Of a DNA stretch of 64,000 nt, positions 26,041-35,309 are shown one piece after another. A program made the position numbers and the translations under genes. The notes beneath the pieces are model-generated. The model did not search any database and was not told where the DNA came from. It saw only the letters and a program-made list of their open reading frames with translations. The stretch covers positions 1 to 64,000 of the forward strand of contig CASDPB010000039.1 of the NCBI GenBank assembly GCA_949282305.1, read 5' to 3'. This DNA is from an uncultured Lentisphaeria bacterium. Lineage in GTDB: Bacteria; Verrucomicrobiota; Lentisphaeria; Victivallales; UBA1829. Numbering within the stretch: the first letter of the stretch is position 1; each line of letters starts with the position of its first letter.

Positions 26041-28536
26041 ATGAAAAAAATCTTGTGCGGAGCGCTCGGAGCGCTGTTGTTGAACATGACGGCTTACGAT
26101 GTCAGGAATCCGGCACTGAATCCTGTGGAATTTCAGATGCCGCCTCGACATCAAAATCTGGAGCTGGTGAAAGACGGCAGACTCAATTTTGCAATCGTCT
26201 TCGATGCAAATGCCGAAAAACATCTGCGTCATCCGAAGCAGAAAGGAATCCGGTCCGCAGTGGACACCCTGGTTCGCGAAATTGAAAAAACCACCGGGCA
26301 GAAACCGGAGGTGTTCGATGTTTCCGAACTTGAAAAGGCGAAAAAATATCCATATCGCCTTCTGGTCGGAGAAAGCGCATTGACAAAACAGCTCGGAATT
26401 GACGTCTCGAAGCTGCCGCGGGAAGGATTTGTTGTCAGGACTTTTTCCGGGGGAGCTGTCATTGCCGGGGATGATTCTTCGCTTGACAGGGCGTTCAATA
26501 AAAGTCCGCTCGACCATGCGGGGGCACGGACGGGAACCTTGTGGGGTGTTTATGATTTCCTGGAACGTTTCTTCGGATGCCGTTACTACTATCCGGGCGA
26601 ATACGGTTCGCTTCATCCGCAGTTAAAGGAGCTGAGCGTTGCCGCTGTGGCTTATACGGATAGTCCGCATTTCCGGAACCGGTCTCCGGAATGGATTTAC
26701 TGGACACTGTATGACTGGAACCGGGAAAAGCGGATCGTGAAAAAGTGGCGGGACCTGATCGGGGATATGGAACAGGAGGATGTGCGCCGTTTTGCGGAAT
26801 CATGGCGGCTTGCGAAAACTTCGCCTTTCTGGGCGGGGCACAATCCGCGCCCGGAAAAACTTCTGGCGGCATACCCCGATAAAAAGGAGACCATTTTCTA
26901 CCGTGCCCCGAACGGGAACCAGTACTACAACGGGAAACAGCACATCGGCAACTATTTCGATGTGACGAAACTCGAATTCGCGGATCTCCTTGTGGATTCG
27001 CTCAAAAAATATTACGCCTCAAACGGAAAGGAAAACGACGGCTGGGAGTGTGTCAACAATACATATATCCCATTCGGACAGTGTGATTCCGAAGTGCCGC
27101 TTCCGGACATGATCAGCAATCCGGTTGTGAAGAAGGAAAATCTGATTACGCAGGAAAACATCAGGCGCGGATCTTCCTACAGCGATATTTACGGGCGTTT
27201 CTATCAATATCTTGGAAACCGGCTCAAAAAGGAACTTCCCGGAAAGAAACTGGTTCTTCTCCCCTACAGCAACTATACCCACGCTCCGTTGAATCCGAAA
27301 TGGACTCTGCCGGACAACATCGAGCTCCGCGTCTGCGTTTCCGATTTTCCCGCATGGACGCGCAACAAAGAGATCGTTGCAAAATGGCGTAAAAACATGA
27401 ACGAATGGTATCGTGCGCTCGGCGGGCGTCCGGTCGTTTCACTCTGGCTTTACAACGTGCCGGGCAATCCGTTTGCCCGCGCGATCGCCCCGCAGCTGAT
27501 CGCGGATGTCCCGAAGATACTGGGAAAGACTCTTGGTGACGTCGAACTCTTTTTCGATCAGTACGGCGGATTGGAATTTTATTACTATTACGCCAATTAC
27601 GCGGGCGTCCGCAGCATGTGGAATCCGGATTTCAATGCCGACGCCGCCATTGCGGAACATTGGGAGCCCTTCTACGGAAAAGAAGCCGGAGCGCATCTGA
27701 AACAGTTCCATAAGGTATTGTTTGACAGTTACATGAAATATTTTGTCCCGCAGAAGGAGCGCAATCCGCTTTATCCGATACCGGTCATCAATGAACTGGA
27801 ATCGCTTTTGAAGAAGGCGGAGGCTTCCATCCCGCCGGATTCAATCGAAATGAAGCGCTTCAGAATATTCGCCTTTCCGTGGAAAAAGGCATTTGAGTCT
27901 CAGCGGAATCGTCATGCCTATGCCCGCCCGATTTACGGCGCACATCAATTGCTTTCCACCGAAAAAATCACTGTGGACGGCAGGCAGGACGAAGTCTGGA
28001 ACAGAGTCAAAACCATGCCTCTGCTTGACCCGCGCGGAAGCAATAAAAAGCCGGAATATCCGTCCGATATTAAACTTGCATGGGATAAAAACGGCATCTA
28101 CGGACTGGTCGTTTCCCCTTATCCGCCGCTTGCGGATGAGGACAAATCCATCTGGAATAATTCCAATGTCGAAATTCTTGTTTCTCCCGGAACAAAGAAA
28201 GAGGACTATTTCCATTACGCGGTCGACCCGTTCAACAACCGGCATTTCGGAACAAAACAGCTTGTTCCCGTGGACAAACCCTACAACAGATACTGGAAAA
28301 GCCCGGGTTTCCGATCGGCGGTCAATACAACGGAAAACGGCTGGACACTGGAGTTCTTCATTCCGTATGAAGATCTGAAAGTCAAATCGCCACGAGCCTA
28401 TGACACATGGATGGTCAATATCGTAATCAACAAGAATTCCCAGCCGAAGGAATACAGTTCCACAGCCATGACGCTCGGCAACAACCACAATCTGCCGATG
28501 TTCGGACTGCTCAGATTTCTCGGCAAGGGAGAATGA
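26041..28536 (+). CDS. Secreted DUF4838-type protein with C-terminal CBM9-like domain (cassette C)
   Basis: This 831-residue protein follows GAAAGGA and starts with a signal peptide (MKKILCGALGALLLNMTAYD). Residues about 35-150 resemble the alpha-glucuronidase-type N-terminal domain (FAIVFDANAEKHLR, AVDTLVREIEKTTGQKPEV, YRLLVGESALTKQLG). The central 150-560 region is DUF4838-like (GTLWGVYDFLERFFGCRYYYPGE, LPYSNYTHAPLNP, VSLWLYNVPGNPFARAIAPQLIADV). Residues 640-831 form a CBM9-like sandwich (ITVDGRQDEVWN, LAWDKNGIYGLVVS, WTLEFFIPYEDL). DUF4838 proteins are linked to glycan breakdown, often near uronic-acid enzymes, but lack an established activity. It is co-transcribed with the regulator and pseudopilin. 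Confidence 0.82.
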   Translation: MKKILCGALGALLLNMTAYDVRNPALNPVEFQMPPRHQNLELVKDGRLNFAIVFDANAEKHLRHPKQKGIRSAVDTLVREIEKTTGQKPEVFDVSELEKAKKYPYRLLVGESALTKQLGIDVSKLPREGFVVRTFSGGAVIAGDDSSLDRAFNKSPLDHAGARTGTLWGVYDFLERFFGCRYYYPGEYGSLHPQLKELSVAAVAYTDSPHFRNRSPEWIYWTLYDWNREKRIVKKWRDLIGDMEQEDVRRFAESWRLAKTSPFWAGHNPRPEKLLAAYPDKKETIFYRAPNGNQYYNGKQHIGNYFDVTKLEFADLLVDSLKKYYASNGKENDGWECVNNTYIPFGQCDSEVPLPDMISNPVVKKENLITQENIRRGSSYSDIYGRFYQYLGNRLKKELPGKKLVLLPYSNYTHAPLNPKWTLPDNIELRVCVSDFPAWTRNKEIVAKWRKNMNEWYRALGGRPVVSLWLYNVPGNPFARAIAPQLIADVPKILGKTLGDVELFFDQYGGLEFYYYYANYAGVRSMWNPDFNADAAIAEHWEPFYGKEAGAHLKQFHKVLFDSYMKYFVPQKERNPLYPIPVINELESLLKKAEASIPPDSIEMKRFRIFAFPWKKAFESQRNRHAYARPIYGAHQLLSTEKITVDGRQDEVWNRVKTMPLLDPRGSNKKPEYPSDIKLAWDKNGIYGLVVSPYPPLADEDKSIWNNSNVEILVSPGTKKEDYFHYAVDPFNNRHFGTKQLVPVDKPYNRYWKSPGFRSAVNTTENGWTLEFFIPYEDLKVKSPRAYDTWMVNIVINKNSQPKEYSSTAMTLGNNHNLPMFGLLRFLGKGE

Positions 28537-28652
28537 AACAGCAGAACGATTGAACAGGGAACATTCAAAGCAAGAAGGATCGGAAAACATCTTTTCGGAT
28601 CCTTCATGTTTTGCAAATCTTTTTTAAATCAGAAACAGCAGGGAGCTAAAAA

Positions 28653-29546
28653 ATGAAAAAGGAATTGAGCATTCTGGTAGCAGGAATCCTCGCAGGGACA
28701 CTTTGTGCGCAAAGCGCGGTTACAGTCAAGCAGAAACAATACAGAGGTTGGAAAGCAAGGGATTTTACCTATAATCAGCAGGCGGAGATTGTGAACGACA
28801 AGAATTTCTACCAATTCAATCTTCTTCAATATCAGCCGGATAAAGACGGAAAGATGCAAACGTTCATGAACATTTCCGCGCCGCGGCAGGAATGGGGATT
28901 CGGGCGGGCGCCGATCAACTTTCTTTCCATTACGGTCAACGGAATCAGGGAGCGGAATCTTCAGCCGAACGAGGACAGCTTCAAGACATGGACAAAACCG
29001 GATTCCGCCGGTGTCACGGTAACATTGAACTTCGATGGAGCCGGAGTTGTTTTTGACGCCTACATGAAGAAAGGATCGCCGGTGCTCTGGTTTACATTCC
29101 GCCAGCCGGAGAAACAGCTCGAACCGATCAGGAGCATCACGATCAAAACGGCATTGGTGATTTCGCGTCTGTTCAGCAGGAACGGTGTCACCGTCTGGGA
29201 GGGCGCCTACAACCGTCAGGCGCAGACCGCCGCCAGAACGCTGGAACAGCGGAAAGCGGTCTATCCGCTGGATGCCGGGGATCAGTATGTCATTTTCAGC
29301 GATAAAGTGCTGGATGGCTCGGACAAGGACAAGGGATTCGGTCCGTCCTTTCTGGCTTTCGGCATGAACGGCGTCAAAAATGCGAGCCTGTTTCTCGGCA
29401 ATTCATGGGAGAACAACATCACTTTCACCCTGAATCCGGATTTCCGGGAATTCCGTTTTGGCATCTGGCAGCAGAAGAATGCGATCACCAATCAGGATTT
29501 CATGAATCTTTTTGAAAAGGAAAAAGATTCCTTTCTGCTGAAATAA
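28653..29546 (+). CDS. Secreted protein of unknown function (cassette C)
   Basis: This 297-residue protein starts at ATG 28653 after GGGAG, with a signal peptide ending near GTLCAQSA. The mature part is rich in alternating hydrophobic strands (INFLSITVNGIRERNL, GVTVTLNFDGAGVVFDAYM, PVLWFTFRQPE, FREFRFGIWQQ). This suggests a single beta-sandwich, perhaps a galactose-mutarotase-like or carbohydrate-active accessory fold. No catalytic motif is evident. It is the last gene of cassette C, 116 bases after the DUF4838 gene, and probably acts on the same substrate outside the cell. Confidence 0.7.
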   Translation: MKKELSILVAGILAGTLCAQSAVTVKQKQYRGWKARDFTYNQQAEIVNDKNFYQFNLLQYQPDKDGKMQTFMNISAPRQEWGFGRAPINFLSITVNGIRERNLQPNEDSFKTWTKPDSAGVTVTLNFDGAGVVFDAYMKKGSPVLWFTFRQPEKQLEPIRSITIKTALVISRLFSRNGVTVWEGAYNRQAQTAARTLEQRKAVYPLDAGDQYVIFSDKVLDGSDKDKGFGPSFLAFGMNGVKNASLFLGNSWENNITFTLNPDFREFRFGIWQQKNAITNQDFMNLFEKEKDSFLLK

Positions 29547-29562
29547 CCTTTCCCGCCGGATT

Positions 29563-29609
29563 CGTCTGCGGCGTCAGCATTTCCGCCCGATTGCGGAACA
29601 CCGCAGACG
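29563..29609. repeat. Nested inverted repeats after cassette C
   Basis: CGTCTGCGG (29563-29571) pairs perfectly with CCGCAGACG (29601-29609). Inside it, TTCCGC (29581-29586) pairs with GCGGAA (29593-29598). The result would be a long two-tier hairpin starting 17 bases after the last stop of cassette C. There is no T-run after it, so a Rho-independent terminator is not clear. Transcript-end protection or a structured RNA is also possible. Confidence 0.5.
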
Positions 29610-29764
29610 CTCCGCATTCTCCGCGGGAGGCTCCCGGAAGATACAGCGGGATGCCTCTTGGCGGAAACCCTGCCCGAAATATTTTCACAGTGTCTGATTC
29701 TGCCGGTTTCCGGCTCTTTCCTGTCGTCTTTCTCATTTTTTCCGGAAAAAATCCGTTTTTTATT

Positions 29765-29782
29765 ATTTCAAGTACTTGAAAT
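29765..29782. promoter_or_regulatory. LacI-type operator, perfect 18-bp palindrome (cassette D)
   Basis: ATTTCAAGTACTTGAAAT at 29765-29782 is a perfect 18-base palindrome that covers the -35 box of the next promoter. The size and central symmetry match LacI-family operators. A LacI-family gene begins 58 bases downstream, so autoregulation is likely. Confidence 0.75.
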
Positions 29783-29803
29783 TTTTTCTGTTTTGATTAT
29801 AAT
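29776..29803 (+). promoter_or_regulatory. Sigma-70 promoter of cassette D
   Basis: TTGAAA (29776-29781) and TATAAT (29798-29803) are 16 bases apart, and the -35 box lies inside the palindromic operator. The regulator start codon is at 29840. Confidence 0.75.
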
Positions 29804-29839
29804 GTAAAGAGAGAGAAATATTTTGAGAGAGACGACACC

Positions 29840-30838
29840 ATGATTTCACTGAAGGAAATAGGAAGAATCTGCGGGATTTCGGAGTCGACCGTATCCAAGG
29901 CGCTCAAGGGGAATCCCGCCATCCGCCGTTCCACGGCGCAGCGGGTGGCGGAAGTCGCGCGCAAATACGGCTACCAGCCCAATGCCATGGTTCAGTGCAT
30001 GCAGACCGGACAGAGCCGCAGCATCGGGATTGCCTACAATAATTTCCGCTGTCAGTTCGCCGGTCAGGTCATGGAGGGAATCCAGCAGGTTCTGCATGAA
30101 AATAATTACGATTCCTTTGTCATTCAATGGGATAAGCTGGTCAAGGACAAGATCGAACTTCTCGGACGGTTTGCCCGCCGCCGTGTGGACGGCATCCTGC
30201 TGTTTCCGCCGGAAGCCGCCGATCCGGGGGAACGTCTTGCGGAACTGCGGAACATCCACAGTCCCATTGTCGTGATTGATCAGCGCTGGCCGGGGCATGA
30301 CTTTGATTATGTCGGGAGCAGCAACCGGAAAGGGATGTATGAGCTTGTTTCTTTCCTGATCGGGCGGGGGTATCGAAGATTCGGCGTGATCTCCTTTCCG
30401 TCAACGAGTTCCGGCGAGGAACGCAAATCCGGTTTTCTGGATGCGATGTTTGAGCATAAGCTGCCGGTCGACGCCTCCCTGCTGGCGGTTGCCGAAGAAC
30501 CGCACCTGAGCCCTTATGAGGCTGCCCGTTCTCTTCTGGAACGCCCCGACCGTCCGGAAGTGCTGGTCTGTTTCAATGATTACATCGCCCGGGAGGCGCT
30601 CAATGCGGCGTGGGACCTGGGGATTCGCATTCCGGAGGAACTGGCTGTGACCGGGTTCGGCAATCTGCCGCTGTGCGATCTGGTTCGTCCGCGGCTTACC
30701 ACCGTGGATCAGTTTTCATTCGAGACCGGGGTTGCCGCCGCCCGTCTTATTCTTGAGCGGATTTCAAGCACTGGAAATCCGGAGCGGCGCGATATTGTGA
30801 TTGATACGAAAGTAGTCATACGTAATTCAACCCGTTAA
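29840..30838 (+). CDS. LacI-family transcriptional regulator (cassette D)
   Basis: This 332-residue protein begins with the LacI headpiece ([47 protein letters not shown]), including the recognition helix STVSKAL and the hinge. The sensor domain contains [91 protein letters not shown] and [12 protein letters not shown]. These repressors release DNA when a sugar binds. A perfect palindrome covers the promoter, and a near copy lies in its own 3' end just before the pseudopilin gene. It is the predicted controller of cassette D. The ribosome binding site is weak (GAGAGAGACG). Confidence 0.93.
   Translation: MISLKEIGRICGISESTVSKALKGNPAIRRSTAQRVAEVARKYGYQPNAMVQCMQTGQSRSIGIAYNNFRCQFAGQVMEGIQQVLHENNYDSFVIQWDKLVKDKIELLGRFARRRVDGILLFPPEAADPGERLAELRNIHSPIVVIDQRWPGHDFDYVGSSNRKGMYELVSFLIGRGYRRFGVISFPSTSSGEERKSGFLDAMFEHKLPVDASLLAVAEEPHLSPYEAARSLLERPDRPEVLVCFNDYIAREALNAAWDLGIRIPEELAVTGFGNLPLCDLVRPRLTTVDQFSFETGVAAARLILERISSTGNPERRDIVIDTKVVIRNSTR
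30761..30778. promoter_or_regulatory. Possible auxiliary operator inside the LacI gene
   Basis: ATTTCAAGCACTGGAAAT at 30761-30778 differs at only two positions from the palindrome at 29765. It lies in the last 80 bases of the regulator gene, 72 bases before the pseudopilin start. Auxiliary intragenic operators are well known for lac-type repressors. Coding constraint could also explain part of the match. Confidence 0.5.
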
Positions 30839-30849
30839 GGAGTTTAACA

Positions 30850-31596
30850 ATGAAAGGAATCTTCATGATGAAGACGGCAAATCTCCGGAACAGGAGCAGT
30901 TTCACTTTGATAGAGCTCCTCGTCGTAATTGCGATTATCGCGATTCTGGCATCAATGCTGCTGCCCGCACTGAACAAGGCGCGCGAGCGGGCAAAGGCAA
31001 TGCAATGTCTCAGCAACGTCAAACAAGCTGTTCAGGGGTGTTTTCTTTATGCGGATGACTACAAGGGAATGCTGATGCGGCCCCACATTGAAAATTCCAG
31101 GCCGACTTACTGGGCAACTCTGCTGATGGACGGCAAATACATCTCTTCCGGAAAGACGTTTTTCTGTCCCGACCAGAAAAATAAAAACACATGGGCTGAT
31201 TCCAATGCCCGGTATACTTACGGCTTGAACCGCAATCTGGCACGGGACAACCGGGACAATGCCGCCGGTTATTATGTCAATATCTATGCACTGGACAAAT
31301 TGCGGGAAAACGGCAAACAGACACTTGCGCCATCCATCACCTGGCTGGTCGGAGACAGCATCATGCGGAGCACCGCAGGGGCGGACAATCTGACGAGCTG
31401 CGCCATTCTCAGCTGGAACAACGGTGCGGAGGGACTCCCTTCTCTGCGGCACAGCCGGCAGGCGAACATGGGATTTCTTGATGGCAGTGCAAGAGCCACC
31501 GGAGCGGACAAGATGCACAGGATTCATCCGCAGATTGAGGAATGGGCATACAATGACTCGCAAATCATCAGGCAGCTTCCGGGAACTTCTCTTTAA
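30850..31596 (+). CDS. Prepilin-like (pseudopilin) protein, cassette D
   Basis: This 248-residue protein starts at ATG 30850, eight bases after AAGGAG. It has a long basic leader ([17 protein letters not shown]), then [17 protein letters not shown] with serine at the predicted -1 position instead of glycine. An ATG at 30865 would give a shorter leader. [23 protein letters not shown] follows. The globular part has [12 protein letters not shown] and [11 protein letters not shown], and ends with [16 protein letters not shown], an exact H-x9-DG signature. It starts 11 bases after the LacI stop and is followed 44 bases later by the CBM-GH protein. The same order occurs in cassettes A, B and C. Confidence 0.88.
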   Translation: MKGIFMMKTANLRNRSSFTLIELLVVIAIIAILASMLLPALNKARERAKAMQCLSNVKQAVQGCFLYADDYKGMLMRPHIENSRPTYWATLLMDGKYISSGKTFFCPDQKNKNTWADSNARYTYGLNRNLARDNRDNAAGYYVNIYALDKLRENGKQTLAPSITWLVGDSIMRSTAGADNLTSCAILSWNNGAEGLPSLRHSRQANMGFLDGSARATGADKMHRIHPQIEEWAYNDSQIIRQLPGTSL

Positions 31597-31640
31597 AATG
31601 AAAAAATGAAAATAACATCTGCTTGGAAAGGATTTCATTT

Positions 31641-34600
31641 ATGATGAATAAAACAGTTTTCTCCATTCTTGCAATGTCCGCCGGCATTGCGCTCCACGGC
31701 GCTCCCGCTTTTACCAATCCGTCGTTTGAACAGGGAACGGGAGGCTATTGGATTAACAATTCCTCCGCCGCAAGAATTGATCCGGGCGATTCGACGGACG
31801 GCAGACAGAGCCTCGGAATCAAAGTGGTTCCCGGCAAAACGGTCAGCGTCGTTCAGGGACTCGCCTACGAAGCGAATCAGTATTACAAAATCAGCTTTGA
31901 CGCCAAAGGCAGTGACGCCGTACTGCGGCTTCAGGTCATGCTTCAGGGAAAGAAGCCGCTCCAGTTCTTCAATGATCCGGAACTCAAGAAGGCAATCCGG
32001 CTCACGGAGGAATACAAACGCGTGACTCTGGAACTTGGCCCGTTCCCGGAGGCGGTCAACGGCAATGAAGTCAAAAAACTGATGATTTACTTCAATGTCA
32101 CCGGCGACAAGGAAGGCGGCAAAGTCAATCTTGACAATCTTTCCGTTGAACTGAAAGCGGCCGCCAGGACTTCGGCAAAGTCCATTCTGAAGAACGGTTC
32201 CTTTGAACAGGGGCTGGCACAGTACTGGGTCAACCGCCGCAAATGTGCGGAAGTTGATTCCACGGCGGCAAGTCATGGACGCAGAAGTTTAAAGGTGACT
32301 CCGGAAGATAAGACCGTCGATCTGGCGCAGGGCGTTCCGATGAAGCCGGGGGAGATTTACTCCATCCGTTTCGATGCAAAAAGTTCCACCCCAGAAAACG
32401 GACCGGTGCTGAAACTGGGCGTGCTGATGCGCGGCAAGAAGCCTCTGGCTTATTTTTCCGCCAGAGGGGAGCAGAAAAGATTTGCCGAGGCGGTTCCGCT
32501 GGAAGGCGACTTCAAGACGTTTGAATATGAGCTTGGTCCTTTTCCCGAAGACTGGCGCGGGACGAAAATTGAAAGCCTGATGTTTTACTGGCACATCAAG
32601 CCGGGAACAAATCCCGGATCGGTTCATCTTGACAATCTTCAAATCGAAACCGCACCTGCGGCGCAAAAAAAAAATAACGGAATAGTATTTCAGTTTCCCG
32701 GCGACATCCGCATCTTTGAAAAAGGATTTCCGCTGAAAGTTTCTCATGGCGCCGGAACGGGAATCCTGAAGGTGCGCGGCGTCAACGCGCTCGGCAAGGA
32801 ACTTTTCTCCGCGGAATCGAAGCCGGGCAGACCGGAAGTCACCATTCCCGTTTCCGAACCCGATTACTATGCCGTTACCGCCGAAGTTCTTGAAAACGGC
32901 AAAGTGGTCAAGCAGGCGCAAAGCACATTTGCGGTCACTACGCCGCTTCCCGAAGATTATTACACCACATCACAGCCGGCTTTCGGCGTATGGGGCGGTC
33001 TGAATCCGGAACTCCGGCGTCTCGGCGGAGCGAAATGGGACCGCCAGCTTTTCTTCACGATTTTCCAGAAAAAGGATTTCCAGGCGGTCGAACCGAGTCC
33101 CGAAGCGATTGCCGCCCGGGAGCCGGTCAACATCATCCGCTGCATGAATATCCTGAATCCGTTCAAAAGAATGGTGCCGGTGAAGCAGGAGGAATGGCCC
33201 GAACTGGAAAAGCGGCTTGAAAAAGACATTCTTTCCCGGAAAGGGCTGGTTCAGGTATGGGAGACCCAGAACGAACCGATGGTCGGAGAGAACTTCCACG
33301 GAACCATGAACGATGTCATGGACATCATCCGTTTCGAGAGCCGGATTGTCCGCAGAATCGACCCCAAAGCCGCCATTGCGGGAATCTGCATCAACCCGAT
33401 GAACGCCAATCAGTACAATCAATACCTCGGTTACTACCGGAACCATGACATCGGCCGTCTGATTGACGGCGTGATGCTGCATCCTTATATTCCCGGAGCG
33501 CAGAACCCCGATCTTGCCGGATATGTCGAGACGCTCAACCGGCTGAACCGCGAACTTTCCGCGATTGCGGGCAAACCGGTTCCGATGTATATCAGCGAAA
33601 TCGGCTATTCCGCCAAACCCGGCGGCGAAGTGACCGAATACCAGCAGGCAGCCTATCTTGCCCGCGTGATGATCCTGAATTTTACGATTGAAAACCTCAA
33701 GGCGTGCGTCTGGCATATCGGGCTCTGGAATGAAGCGACTTCCCGGCGTGAACTGGATTTCGCGCTGATCCGCAAGCAGGAGCCGGGCAGCAAGGTCTAT
33801 CAGCCGAAGCCCTCCTTTGCCGCGTGGGCGACGGCGTCGCGCATGCTTTACAATGCAAAACTTCTGCGCGAACTCAACGTTGGCAAGACCATGCGCGTCT
33901 GGCTTTTCGAGAAAGAGGGAAAACCGATGCTGATCGCTTATTCCCTGATTCCGGAACCGGTGCGGATGCAGCTTGCCCTGCAGGCGCCGTCCGCGGAAGT
34001 GGTGGATGTCTGCGGACGCCGTTCCACCGTAAAATGCAGGGACGGCATTCTGAATCTCGAACTCGGAGAGGGACCCGTCTACATTTCCGGCGGGACGCTC
34101 GACCAGTTTGCCGCAGGGAAATTCGACGCGGTCTTTACTCCCGATGCTCTTTCCGCAGTTCCCGGAGGAACGCTCAACGTGAAGATCCGGCTGCCGGAAC
34201 ATCTCGCCGACAACGCGAAACTGCGTCTTCAGCCGTTCCGGGCGGGCAAAGGGGAACTTTCCGGCAGCGGGCGCAACTGGACGCTGAAACTCAGGATTTC
34301 ACCTGACGCACCTCTCGGCGACAGCGATCTGTTCCTGATGCTCAGCCGGAACGGTGTCAACCGTTACATCTGGCAGAAACTTCTGCATGTTCAGCCGAAA
34401 CTGGAACTTGCCGATGTAAAGCCCTGCGAGAAAGACGGACTTCCCGCATTGTCCTTCCGCCTGCGTGCCAATGACCCGGCACAGCGCCAGGCGAAAGTCG
34501 AAATTCTTGCCGAACCGGATCGCGTCATCGGCAGCGGCACCGCACGCACCGGGGCGGAGACAATTCTGCCTCTGCCGGACGCGGTCGTTTCCGCACGCCC

Positions 34601-35309
34601 GACCCGCTATTTTGCGCGGTTGACGCCGCCCGACGGGAAGTCTTTCCGCGTGACATTGGCAGGCAATCCGGTCCCGGTCGGAATTCCCTATTGCGCGAAT
34701 GCGGTGAATCTGCCTGTCAGCCAGTGGCCTGCGCGCGGCGTTTACCGACTTGAAACCGGAACATACAGTCGTCATGCGCTCAAAGGCGAGGCGGACCGCC
34801 CGACGGGCAGACTTTATCTGGCATCCGATGAGAATTACCTGTATCTGGCGTGCGATGTAAAAGACCGTGAGTTCCTGCCGGCTTCGGAAGCCGCCTCCCT
34901 CTGGAACGGAGATTCGCTTCAGATCGGGATCAGCGTGCCGCAGACGGATATGTTCCGTGCCAACAACGACGGGATTCAGGAGACCGCTTACGCAGAATTC
35001 GGGGTCGCCGCCGACAACCGTTCGTGGGTGTGGGCGAGCATGAACCTGAACCGCATGCCGCTGGCTGCGCCGATTCCGAAACTGATTTCAAAAAGCACCG
35101 TTGCGAACGGCACGCAATGTTACCGTGTTGCCATCCCGTGGGAATCGCTGAATATCCGCTACCGCGCCGGACTGACGCTCAAACTGAGTGTATTGGTCAA
35201 TGACCGCGACCGTGCGGGACGTCACTGGCTGGAGTGGTTCGGCGGAATCGCCGACGGCAAGGATCCCGGTGCTTATGGGGAAGCTGTAACACTGGAGAAA
35301 CGCAAATGA
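31641..35309 (+). CDS. Secreted glycoside hydrolase with two CBM4/9-like and one CBM9-like domain (cassette D)
   Basis: This 1222-residue protein starts at ATG 31641 or 31644 after GGAAAGGA, with a signal peptide ending near ALHGAPA. Two similar CBM_4_9-like jelly rolls follow (about 24-172, FTNPSFEQGTGGYW; and 182-338, ILKNGSFEQGLAQYW), then an Ig-like segment. The (beta/alpha)8-like catalytic region (445-790) has VWETQNEP with likely acid/base Glu545 and MYISEIGYS with likely nucleophile Glu653. The C-terminus (about 1050-1222) is CBM9-like (LYLASDENYLYLACDVKDRE, LWNGDSLQIGI). The catalytic Glu spacing equals that in the cassette A hydrolase. A retaining GH39/GH5-like enzyme is likely; substrate unknown. 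It overlaps the esterase gene in ATGA. Confidence 0.83.
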   Translation: MMNKTVFSILAMSAGIALHGAPAFTNPSFEQGTGGYWINNSSAARIDPGDSTDGRQSLGIKVVPGKTVSVVQGLAYEANQYYKISFDAKGSDAVLRLQVMLQGKKPLQFFNDPELKKAIRLTEEYKRVTLELGPFPEAVNGNEVKKLMIYFNVTGDKEGGKVNLDNLSVELKAAARTSAKSILKNGSFEQGLAQYWVNRRKCAEVDSTAASHGRRSLKVTPEDKTVDLAQGVPMKPGEIYSIRFDAKSSTPENGPVLKLGVLMRGKKPLAYFSARGEQKRFAEAVPLEGDFKTFEYELGPFPEDWRGTKIESLMFYWHIKPGTNPGSVHLDNLQIETAPAAQKKNNGIVFQFPGDIRIFEKGFPLKVSHGAGTGILKVRGVNALGKELFSAESKPGRPEVTIPVSEPDYYAVTAEVLENGKVVKQAQSTFAVTTPLPEDYYTTSQPAFGVWGGLNPELRRLGGAKWDRQLFFTIFQKKDFQAVEPSPEAIAAREPVNIIRCMNILNPFKRMVPVKQEEWPELEKRLEKDILSRKGLVQVWETQNEPMVGENFHGTMNDVMDIIRFESRIVRRIDPKAAIAGICINPMNANQYNQYLGYYRNHDIGRLIDGVMLHPYIPGAQNPDLAGYVETLNRLNRELSAIAGKPVPMYISEIGYSAKPGGEVTEYQQAAYLARVMILNFTIENLKACVWHIGLWNEATSRRELDFALIRKQEPGSKVYQPKPSFAAWATASRMLYNAKLLRELNVGKTMRVWLFEKEGKPMLIAYSLIPEPVRMQLALQAPSAEVVDVCGRRSTVKCRDGILNLELGEGPVYISGGTLDQFAAGKFDAVFTPDALSAVPGGTLNVKIRLPEHLADNAKLRLQPFRAGKGELSGSGRNWTLKLRISPDAPLGDSDLFLMLSRNGVNRYIWQKLLHVQPKLELADVKPCEKDGLPALSFRLRANDPAQRQAKVEILAEPDRVIGSGTARTGAETILPLPDAVVSARPTRYFARLTPPDGKSFRVTLAGNPVPVGIPYCANAVNLPVSQWPARGVYRLETGTYSRHALKGEADRPTGRLYLASDENYLYLACDVKDREFLPASEAASLWNGDSLQIGISVPQTDMFRANNDGIQETAYAEFGVAADNRSWVWASMNLNRMPLAAPIPKLISKSTVANGTQCYRVAIPWESLNIRYRAGLTLKLSVLVNDRDRAGRHWLEWFGGIADGKDPGAYGEAVTLEKRK

